NCBI GenBank assembly: GCA_963634745.1
Contig: CAVHCX010000038.1
Location: forward strand, 1 to 11,660
DNA from: CAKRJP01 sp963634745
GTDB taxonomy: Bacteria; Bacillota; Clostridia; Lachnospirales; Lachnospiraceae
Reading direction: 5' to 3'
DNA: 11,660 nt
Positions within the stretch are counted from its first letter, which is position 1. Each line of letters starts with the position of its first letter. Under the pieces are notes generated by a model. It saw only the letters and a list, made by a program, of their open reading frames with translations. It ran no database searches and was not told the DNA's origin. Made by a program: the position numbers and the translations under genes. Positions 6,473 through 11,605 of this stretch are shown here, piece by piece.

Positions 6473-8011
6473 TTAATGAACGAAAACAATTCCCTGCATT
6501 TCATCCAGCATTGCATATCTTACTTCATCTTCGGATGGCGTACTGATTTTTCCCCTGTTTGCAAGCTGATCTTCAAACATCGGTGTCATCAGTTCTACCG
6601 CAAAGCTCTCTCGATCCTCACTAGCATACATATCCTTAAGTTTTGATGAACTGAGTGCTTCCTGCAACTGAGTGACGATAGCATCTCCTTCTTCCTGCGT
6701 AATCATATAATCTTCACTCAGATCTTCAAATTTCGCAGAAATGATTTCATACATCTGCTGAGCATCGCCTTCATACACTTTTCCAGCAACCCAATTGCTT
6801 CCTATCCCTGCTACAGTTCCTCCTACGATACCTCCAGCTACTTTTCCGACAGCCGTTCCTACACCTGGAGCAATTGCGGTTCCTGCTGCTGCACCTGCTA
6901 TGCTTCCCACCGTAGCTCCTCCAACACTCGCAACTGTTACTGTCAAATTCTTCAATAGCTGTTCTGTTGAAATTCTTCCAGCAAACAGGTTATATACATC
7001 ATCAGCTGATAATACAACAACAATCACTGCATCAGATACTATCGTATTTTGCAAGAGCTTGGATGCCTGTTTGATAATAGACTCCTTTGTTGCTCCAGAT
7101 GCTGTTACTCCAAAAGTATCTATTATAGCTTGGCATGTTTTTTCACCAAGCTGATTAGCAATTGCATCTGTAGTCGGTGCCAGCGCACTGGCTGCACCTG
7201 TTTTTACAATCTGAGAAGATATTACATACGAGGCAAATACTACACTCCCTGTTTTAATTCCATTTATTGTCGAGTCTTTTAATGCAGTTTCCGTATCATA
7301 TCCATTTAGCTTACACACAGCAAAATCTAATGCAAAACTAATTCCAAATGCGCAAGCTGCCGTAACAGCTCCATTTGCCGCATCATATTTCAGGGAATCT
7401 ACTGTTCCTGCCTTTGCGATATTTTTCGCCTGCTCATAAGTTATATTGCCTTTTCTAACAAGATTTTTAGCTTCTGCCGTGTCTGAAACTCCAGGAACTT
7501 TCCCTTCCTCAATTTTCTTTTCCATTGCCTCTACAGCTTTTTCATACTGATCAGCAGGAACCTCCAGCTGCATCGGTTTATTGTCAGCATCTATGTATCG
7601 ATAATTTCCAGTTTCATTGTCAAATGCAGCTTCAACACTCTTTGATGCCGTCGAATAATATTTATCCTGAATCCAGGTAATGCTACCATCTCGGTTTATA
7701 ATTTTTCGATCTGCTCCATTTTTTGCATTATCTCCACCAACTACGCTTGCATTTTTACCTTGCAATTTATCAATGAGATTATTTCCTTGTTCTGCAGCAA
7801 AACCGTGTCCTGTTGGATTTGAAAACATTCTTTCTGTTTCCATTTGATTTACAGTTTTAATACTGCCAGCCAAATATCCACCAATCTCACCAATTGTATT
7901 GGTATTGTCTTCAGTTGATACTTCTATATTGGCTGCTAACACACTAACCGGCACAGCAGAAGCACATAAACATAATGCCATTGCAACTGCAATAATTCTT
8001 TTGTATCTCAT
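6473..8011 (-). CDS. Exported protein with nuclease-like N-terminal signature and glycine-zipper membrane region
   Basis: A 512-aa protein, first gene of the operon. A clear signal peptide (1-26: MRYKR, hydrophobic core, VSVLA|A) directs export. Residues 68-130 read GHGFAAE...GGDNAKNGADR...WIQDKYYSTA. The order E74, D101, Q115-x-K117 resembles the E...D...(E/Q)xK active-site layout of PD-(D/E)xK nucleases. Residues 147-210 are helical and conserved-looking (MQLEVPADQYEKAVEAM, RKGNITYEQAKNIAKAGT). Several hydrophobic segments follow (about 210-235, 251-272, 323-343) and then a Gly/Ala-rich glycine-zipper stretch (364-410, GxxxG spacing), typical of membrane-inserting or oligomerising proteins. 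The C-terminus (412-512) is soluble and acidic. From memory it matches a widespread family without known function. The ATG has GGGAGAG upstream. A secreted effector is a hypothesis; catalysis is unproven. Confidence 0.85.
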   Translation of the reverse strand: MRYKRIIAVAMALCLCASAVPVSVLAANIEVSTEDNTNTIGEIGGYLAGSIKTVNQMETERMFSNPTGHGFAAEQGNNLIDKLQGKNASVVGGDNAKNGADRKIINRDGSITWIQDKYYSTASKSVEAAFDNETGNYRYIDADNKPMQLEVPADQYEKAVEAMEKKIEEGKVPGVSDTAEAKNLVRKGNITYEQAKNIAKAGTVDSLKYDAANGAVTAACAFGISFALDFAVCKLNGYDTETALKDSTINGIKTGSVVFASYVISSQIVKTGAASALAPTTDAIANQLGEKTCQAIIDTFGVTASGATKESIIKQASKLLQNTIVSDAVIVVVLSADDVYNLFAGRISTEQLLKNLTVTVASVGGATVGSIAGAAAGTAIAPGVGTAVGKVAGGIVGGTVAGIGSNWVAGKVYEGDAQQMYEIISAKFEDLSEDYMITQEEGDAIVTQLQEALSSSKLKDMYASEDRESFAVELMTPMFEDQLANRGKISTPSEDEVRYAMLDEMQGIVFVH

Positions 8012-8037
8012 TCTTTTTCACTCTCCCATCCTCAAGA

Positions 8038-8061
8038 ATGCTTATTGTTCATTATAAGCCA
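8038..8061 (-). promoter_or_regulatory. Probable promoter/operator of the 8011-5305 operon
   Basis: A minus-strand TATAAT (8056-8051) lies 40 nt before the ATG at 8011. It is embedded in an inverted repeat, GCTTAT (8040-8045) and ATAAGC (8054-8059). No good -35 hexamer was found at 16-18 nt, which suggests activator dependence or a weak promoter. The half-site ATGCTTAT (8038-8045) recurs, inverted, at 8125-8132. Confidence 0.4.
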
Positions 8062-8094
8062 AATCGTAAATCATTGGTTTAAATTTCTTTTTCA

Positions 8095-8123
8095 TTGTTG
8101 TTTCTTTATGCTTCAAGTATAAT
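8095..8123 (+). promoter_or_regulatory. Promoter of the divergent regulator gene
   Basis: TTGTTG (8095-8100), a 17-nt spacer and a perfect TATAAT (8118-8123) point to the regulator at 8211. Transcription would start near 8130, inside one arm of the inverted repeat at 8106-8134. Confidence 0.65.
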
Positions 8124-8134
8124 GATAAGCATAA
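8106..8134. repeat. Inverted repeat overlapping the regulator promoter (candidate operator)
   Basis: TTATGCTT (8106-8113) and AAGCATAA (8127-8134) are perfect 8-bp inverted arms. Their centres are 21 bp apart, two helical turns, as expected for a dimeric DNA-binding protein. One arm sits in the promoter spacer and the other at the start site, the classic position for repression. Confidence 0.6.
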
Positions 8135-8210
8135 GACTAATACACATCCACCACGCGGAATTAAGGGCTGCTATTCCTCGTGTTTGGTGTTATCTAGGGA
8201 GGGGATTTCC

Positions 8211-8726
8211 ATAGGAAGACAATCAACAAAAGAAAATAAGACCATTTACCAGGTCTTTCGAGAAGAAGCAGGGCTGACAAGATCCGAAGCCCAGGATCTG
8301 ATGACCGCTGTTTCAGACTCCAAAATCGAAAAATTCGAATACGAAACACAAGAACCCACACCATATGACATCGTTCAGATGGCCGACGCCTACAAGCGTC
8401 CTGATCTTTGCAATTATTACTGCTCTCACAAATGCGAAATCGGACAGCGCTATGTCCCAGCTGTTGAAGTTACCGATCTTTCCAATATCATTCTTGAGAC
8501 TATTGCCAGTTTAAATGAAATCAATCCGCTGACTTCCCGTCTGGTGCAGATCGCACGGGATGGCAAGATTACAGATGATGAGATTAAAGATTTTGCTCTG
8601 ATCAGTAAGAAACTGGATGAGGTTTCTCTTGCTGTAGATTCTTTGAATCTTTGGGTAGATAAGACTGCCAGCGAGCAAGGACTTAATATCGAACTGCTCA
8701 ATGCTGAAAAGGAGAAACTGAAATAA
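8211..8726 (+). CDS. HTH-type transcriptional regulator with apparent ATA start codon
   Basis: A 171-aa protein of a type common in gut Clostridia: an N-terminal degenerate XRE-like helix-turn-helix (about 2-60, GRQSTKENKTIYQVFREEAGLTRSEA...), a short Cys motif LCNYYCSHKCEIG (about 65-77), then a long helical domain (about 85-171). It probably binds DNA and may control itself and the divergent operon through the inverted repeats at 8038-8134. Similar proteins, as I recall them, begin M-G/A-R-x-x-T-K, matching the reading here from the codon at 8211. That codon is ATA, yet it has AGGGAGGGG ending 6 nt upstream. The only normal alternatives, TTG at 8184 and GTG at 8187, lack a ribosome site and would translate the Shine-Dalgarno itself. 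The start is either a mutated ATG or a rare ATA start. The family call is solid; the start is uncertain. Confidence 0.8.
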   Translation: MGRQSTKENKTIYQVFREEAGLTRSEAQDLMTAVSDSKIEKFEYETQEPTPYDIVQMADAYKRPDLCNYYCSHKCEIGQRYVPAVEVTDLSNIILETIASLNEINPLTSRLVQIARDGKITDDEIKDFALISKKLDEVSLAVDSLNLWVDKTASEQGLNIELLNAEKEKLK

Positions 8727-8804
8727 AAAAATCCCTCCGAGCTGTATCGCGTAAATCAGACTTTATATCTGATGATTGGATACTTCCAGCCCGGAGGGAT
8801 TTTT
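8727..8804. terminator. Bidirectional terminator between convergent genes
   Basis: A perfect 13-bp stem, AAAAATCCCTCCG (8727-8739) with CGGAGGGATTTTT (8792-8804), works in both directions for the genes ending at 8726 (+) and 8813 (-). The 52-nt interior holds its own hairpin, ATCAGA (8755-8760) with TCTGAT (8768-8773), so the whole forms a branched structure larger than a usual terminator. Confidence 0.85.
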
Positions 8805-8812
8805 CTTGTTTA

Positions 8813-9028
8813 TTAATGGTCACCTGCAAGTAATGCAATGATTCCACCAATGATTAAGATTGGCAAGGCTAGGTAAACAAGGCCGCCTACCACCATTCCG
8901 ATCAGGATCACTGGGAAGAAAATGACGTAGCAAAGCAATTTCAAAATTCCCCAGGATGCTTTCAGTCCGAAGACGAAACATTTTCCCATAAATCCGATTA
9001 AACAAATAGCAAATAATAACGTTAACAT
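8813..9028 (-). CDS. Small two-helix membrane protein
   Basis: A 71-aa, very hydrophobic protein with one helix near 2-22 (LTLLFAICLIGFMGKCFVFG) and one or two further segments across 28-68 (LLCYVIFFPVILIGMVVGG and LALPILIIGGIIALLAG). I do not know its function. The ATG at 9028 has an excellent ribosome site, AAGGAGA, 6 nt upstream. It lies 19 nt after the 48-aa gene at 9048, so the two form a short operon that ends at the two-way terminator at 8727-8804. Small membrane proteins like this are often found alone in Clostridia and may bind a membrane complex or respond to envelope stress; nothing here shows which. Confidence 0.75.
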   Translation of the reverse strand: MLTLLFAICLIGFMGKCFVFGLKASWGILKLLCYVIFFPVILIGMVVGGLVYLALPILIIGGIIALLAGDH

Positions 9029-9047
9029 GATATCTCCTTCTGCCGGT

Positions 9048-9194
9048 TCACTTTCCGGCTGTAACTTTCTTTGAATTTTTCTTCTCTGGTTTAAATGTAG
9101 ATGTATTTTTTACACCGATCTTTTTGCTGAAATCCGGATTATTGTCGATTTTTGTAATGATCCGAATTAAATGAAGTCTCTGTGCTGTATTCAT
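9048..9194 (-). CDS. 48-aa basic protein of unknown function
   Basis: A short protein, MNTAQRLHLIRIITKIDNNP..., with an amphipathic helix at 1-18 and a Lys-rich tail (KPEKKNSKKVTAGK). It is not recognised. I chose the ATG at 9194 because AGAGGT lies 6 nt upstream and the sequence before it looks like leader DNA; a TATAAT-like box is at 9243-9238 on the minus strand, about 44 nt before the start. A longer in-frame version reaching 9320 would run into the macro-gene terminator at 9319-9349, so it is unlikely. It precedes the small membrane protein gene by 19 nt. The basic tail could bind nucleic acid or the membrane surface. Confidence 0.55.
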   Translation of the reverse strand: MNTAQRLHLIRIITKIDNNPDFSKKIGVKNTSTFKPEKKNSKKVTAGK

Positions 9195-9318
9195 CGGTCT
9201 ACCTCTTTTCTGGAACTGTTCCCCTTGTGTTAACCTCATTATAAAGAAACAAGTTAGACAAATACACAACTCAGTTATGGAAATGCCACAAGCTATTTCT
9301 CTTTTTTGGGGAAATAGC

Positions 9319-9349
9319 AAAAAGCTGAAGTCCTCTCCCAGACTTCAGC
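9319..9349 (-). terminator. Rho-independent terminator after the macro-domain gene
   Basis: On the minus strand GCTGAAGTC and GACTTCAGC form a perfect 9-bp stem (9324-9332 with 9341-9349) with an 8-nt loop, followed by five T (A-run 9319-9323). It lies 53 nt beyond the stop at 9402. Confidence 0.88.
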
Positions 9350-9401
9350 CTTTCTTCTTCGTACCGGTTAACTACTTACATTCTATCCCATTCACACATC
9401 C

Positions 9402-9935
9402 CTACTTACCCTGCCTATACATTTTGGCCATGGCAGCATCATAAGCCTTTCTTGTTTTGGAATCAAAAAGGACAAATCTGACTATCTCAATCTTTCCCGG
9501 ATGGGCTACGCAGAATTCCTGAACCGTATTCACTGCGATGTCTGCTGCTTTTTCCAGCGGGTAACTGTATACGCCTGTGGAAATGGACGGAAATGCAATG
9601 GTGCTGATCCCCTTATCTACTGCACATTGCAGGGAATTTTGATAGGCATTGGCCAGCAGCTGCGGCTCGCCATCATTGCCACCATGCCAGATCGGGCCAA
9701 CAGTATGGATCACATATTTACAGGGAAGTTTATATGCCTTTGTGATCTTTGCCTCACCGGTCTTGCAGCCATGAATCGTCCGGCACTCCTCTAAAAGTTC
9801 CGGACCGGCTGCGCGGTGTATTGCCCCATCTACTCCCCCTCCGCCAAGAAGGCTCTTATTTGCTGCATTTACGATTGCTTCCAGGTCGTCAACTTTTGTA
9901 ATATCCCCCTGGACTGTCTGAATATGAAAACCCAT
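9402..9935 (-). CDS. Macro-domain protein, O-acetyl-ADP-ribose deacetylase type (YmdB/MacroD-like)
   Basis: A 177-aa single macro domain. Proteins of this group cleave O-acetyl-ADP-ribose and remove ADP-ribose from modified acidic residues in the cytosol. All hallmark parts are present: GDIT (10-13), the ribose-site NAAN (23-26), the catalytic loop GGGGVDGAIHRAAG (31-44, with the expected active-site Asp at 36), HTVGPIW (77-83) and the second loop SISTGVYSYP (117-126). The ATG at 9935 has AAAGGAGGAAT upstream; an upstream in-frame extension to 10004 is rejected because it overlaps that ribosome site and is not macro-like. It is the last gene of the run that includes a peptide deformylase, an ArsC/Spx-like protein and a broken Nudix gene, and it is followed by a strong terminator. 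Assignment is confident; the physiological substrate is not known. Confidence 0.93.
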   Translation of the reverse strand: MGFHIQTVQGDITKVDDLEAIVNAANKSLLGGGGVDGAIHRAAGPELLEECRTIHGCKTGEAKITKAYKLPCKYVIHTVGPIWHGGNDGEPQLLANAYQNSLQCAVDKGISTIAFPSISTGVYSYPLEKAADIAVNTVQEFCVAHPGKIEIVRFVLFDSKTRKAYDAAMAKMYRQGK

Positions 9936-9949
9936 GGCTGATTCCTCCT

Positions 9950-10018
9950 TTATTTTCTGCTTGCTAATGCTTTCTGCTGATATTCGTGCAGGCATCGCCC
10001 GCACTTCTTACAGATCAT
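9950..10018 (-). CDS. Possible 22-aa Cys-rich microprotein between deformylase and macro genes
   Basis: A reading frame of 22 codons, MICKKCGRCLHEY..., whose ATG shares its A with the deformylase stop (TGATG) and whose TAA ends just before the macro-gene ribosome site. It therefore fills the gap between two coupled genes exactly. The CxxCxxC pattern (C3, C6, C9) resembles half a zinc ribbon. It may be a real coupled microprotein, or the remnant of a longer zinc-ribbon gene or deformylase tail. Its own ribosome site is poor, so expression would depend on re-initiation after the deformylase. Confidence 0.35.
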   Translation of the reverse strand: MICKKCGRCLHEYQQKALASRK

Positions 10019-10428
10019 CATATGACAATACCATTGCAATGGTCGATCTCATGCTGGGCGATCTGGGCTGTCCAGCCGGTTAGTTTCTGCCTCTGCTTCT
10101 TCCAGGCAAAATCATAATATTCCACTTCGATATCCTGATACCTGGTGGTTTTTCGCACGCCTATCAGGGACAGGCAGCCTTCTTCTGTCTGATAAGGGCC
10201 GCTCTTGGATGTAATGACCGGATTGAACATGACCACGTCTATGAAGCCCATATTTACAATGATGATATTTTTCTTCACACCGATCATGTTTGCCGCCATA
10301 CCAACGCAGCCTTCCCGATGTGCCTTTAATGTATCCATAAGATCCCGCCCCACCTGCAGATCCTCCTTGCTTGCAGGGACTGACTTCTGTGCCAGGAAGA
10401 AGGGATCCCGCATTATCTCTCTTACCAT
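10018..10428 (-). CDS. def: Atypical short peptide deformylase
   Basis: A 136-aa polypeptide deformylase homolog; the classical enzyme removes the formyl group from new N-termini. The metal site is complete: EEGCLSL (82-88, Cys85) and QHEIDH (125-130, His126, Glu127, His130). Motif 1 departs from the canonical GxGLAAPQIG and reads GCVGMAANMIG (40-50), so the glutamine that normally stabilises the transition state is replaced by methionine (residue 48). The chain also ends six residues after HEIDH, shorter than housekeeping deformylases of about 150-190 aa. I recall such short MAANMIG forms in Clostridia as second copies. The ATG at 10428 is 3 nt after the ArsC/Spx-like gene's stop, with GGATGGAA upstream. 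It may be a specialised deformylase or have altered activity. Housekeeping def is probably elsewhere. Confidence 0.88.
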   Translation of the reverse strand: MVREIMRDPFFLAQKSVPASKEDLQVGRDLMDTLKAHREGCVGMAANMIGVKKNIIIVNMGFIDVVMFNPVITSKSGPYQTEEGCLSLIGVRKTTRYQDIEVEYYDFAWKKQRQKLTGWTAQIAQHEIDHCNGIVI

Positions 10429-10431
10429 GAC

Positions 10432-10773
10432 TTAATTCCATCCCTTCCATACATCCGGCTGATATCCTAAAGTTGACTGCTTGCCATTGCGGACTACCGG
10501 TGTTTTGATTACCTGGGGATTGTCCAGAACTTTCTGAAGCTTGTCTTCCTCAGCGATGTATTTGATCAGATTCAGGGTGTCCTGATCCTTGCCTTCCCAG
10601 TTAATCATGTTCTCAAGGCCGCCGTTTACCTGGGCTACGGAGTTAAACTCACCCTTAGACATGCCTTTTTCCTTCATATCGATGAATTGATATTTGATAC
10701 CGCGTTCCTTGAAGAATCGTTCCGCTTTCTTTGTATCATTGCACTTCTTCGTGCCAAAAATCTGTATGTTCAT
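10432..10773 (-). CDS. ArsC/Spx-family thioredoxin-fold protein
   Basis: A 113-aa member of the arsenate reductase/Spx/YffB superfamily. A beta strand leads to one N-terminal cysteine, IFGTKKCNDTKKAERFF (Cys11, the position of the catalytic cysteine in ArsC). The helical insert spans about 40-85, and the C-terminal motif TPVVRNGKQSTLGY (91-104) corresponds to the cis-Pro/Arg region of the family (Arg95). There is no CxxC, so it is not a typical Spx. True arsenate reduction is not implied: no ars genes are nearby, and many clostridial members have unknown targets. The ATG at 10773 has GGAG about 11 nt upstream and lies 17 nt after the Nudix remnant. It is probably co-transcribed with the deformylase and macro genes. 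Confidence 0.88.
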   Translation of the reverse strand: MNIQIFGTKKCNDTKKAERFFKERGIKYQFIDMKEKGMSKGEFNSVAQVNGGLENMINWEGKDQDTLNLIKYIAEEDKLQKVLDNPQVIKTPVVRNGKQSTLGYQPDVWKGWN

Positions 10774-10790
10774 TTTCTAATCGTCTCCAT

Positions 10791-11123
10791 TTACTGTATT
10801 TTTGAAACAATGCCATTCGGTGTCAATGTTTGCAGGCACTCCATGGCATTATCATCATGCATCATCTGCCAAACCTGCTCCATCCCCGGTGCCAGTGGCT
10901 TTCTCAGGAATTCTTCTCCGGAGATCCAATAGACTTTTCCTTCTTCTGAAGATAAAAGTTCTCCTTCGTATTCATTGGTTTTGTACATGAAGCCTACATT
11001 TCGAATACCATCCCTCATCCAGTGATAGACCCCTGTAAGCTTAGGGCTCCTTATAGTCAATCCCGTCTCTTCTTTGATTTCCCGGATTACAGATTCTGTA
11101 AATTTTTCTCCATGAATCTCTTC
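10791..11123 (-). pseudogene. Nudix hydrolase, 5'-truncated
   Basis: C-terminal two-thirds of a MutT/Nudix hydrolase of the type often annotated as 8-oxo-dGTP diphosphatase. The frame contains most of the Nudix box, GEKFTESVIREIKEETGL, with the REIKEETGL part at 11084-11058, then TGVYHWMRDG, EEGKVYWISGEEF and a normal C-terminus. The preceding glycine loop (usually GGxVExGE) and about 35-45 N-terminal residues are missing: the frame runs back to a TAA at 11180-11178 with no ATG, GTG or TTG before the ttg inside the box (11060). The 3' part of the frame is undamaged, suggesting a recent deletion or insertion near 11123-11177. The 5' limit given is approximate. Starting at the internal TTG would give a protein without its catalytic glutamates, so I call it non-functional. 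Confidence 0.75.
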
Positions 11124-11196
11124 ACTTCTTTCACATATTATTTTACATCCCTTTTTATAGCCTACTCGACAACGCTTTTATAGTAGTTGCAAAAAT
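11124..11196. other. Junction between Nudix remnant and Abi remnant
   Basis: About 70 nt of AT-rich sequence with no recognisable gene, lying exactly where both neighbouring genes lose similarity to their families. In the Abi frame, the TAG at 11197-11199 is followed by 13 more sense codons before a TAA. No inverted terminal repeats or target duplications could be recognised. Confidence 0.35.
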
Positions 11197-11472
11197 CTAC
11201 CAAGGCCGTTTAACAGAATTGCAGACAATACAGCAGGATGATTTTAACGCCCGGCGTGAAACCGTTCTGTATGTAAATAATCGTTCTCCATGTGCACATA
11301 CGTTTCTGTACTTAGTAAGAACAGATAGAAACAGCTCCATCTGATGCTGATTCAATGGTTCAAAGTTTTTGGATACTTTTGATTTTAAGGATTGAGGAAA
11401 TACCCTTGTTGCAAGATTTCTCAATCCCGGTTTCTTTTTTAGCTGATAAACTGTAAACTGACTTGTACTCAT
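11197..11472 (-). pseudogene. Abi_2-type abortive infection protein, remnant with HEPN motif
   Basis: A 91-codon frame whose middle, about residues 24-70 (FPQSLKSKVSKNF...LFLSVLTKYRNVCAHGERLF), matches the C-terminal region of Abi_2/AbiD/AbiF proteins, which stop phage growth by attacking RNA in the infected cell. The HEPN ribonuclease motif Rx4H is intact as R56-NVCA-H61. Full-length members are about 280-320 aa. Here most of the N-terminal part is absent, and after residue 70 the sequence (VSRRALKSSCC...) no longer looks like the family, which normally continues for another 60-90 residues. The ATG at 11472 has a GGAGGTGGATGGAGA leader, so a small product could still be made, but it would be only the RNase core. 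Decayed gene is the simplest reading. Confidence 0.6.
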
Positions 11473-11534
11473 TCTCCATCCACCTCCAGATCTGCTTTAT
11501 AGATTTCTACCGTTTTGGTAAATGGCCTGTGTTG

Positions 11535-11559
11535 TCATAGTTGCTTTATACGGCTATGA
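11535..11559. repeat. Short inverted repeat in gene-poor right flank
   Basis: TCATAG (11535-11540) and CTATGA (11554-11559) are inverted around 13 nt. The surrounding 11473-11605 holds no convincing gene or promoter. Six-base arms can arise by chance. Confidence 0.3.
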
Positions 11560-11605
11560 ATGGTTACGTTATTTACTTTTTGGTATCTTAATCTGAATCG
11601 CCCTC

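Noticed and set aside
6795..7154. 119-codon plus-strand Pro/Ala-rich frame that looks like a repetitive secreted protein
   Set aside because: It is the antisense of the glycine-zipper region of the 512-aa gene; Gly/Ala codons read as Pro/Ala/Thr on the other strand.
9936..10004. 23-residue N-terminal extension of the macro-domain protein
   Set aside because: The ATG at 9935 has an AAAGGAGG site inside this stretch, and the extension is not macro-like.
10112..10450. 112-codon minus-strand frame overlapping the deformylase
   Set aside because: Low-complexity Gly/Arg/Ser shadow in another frame; the deformylase frame carries all metal-binding motifs.
11104..11343. Plus-strand reading running opposite the Nudix and Abi remnants (contains LLDNAFIVVAKIYQGR)
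   Set aside because: Protein-like on inspection but has no start codon with a ribosome site and no family I can name; it may be a shadow or part of an old insertion.
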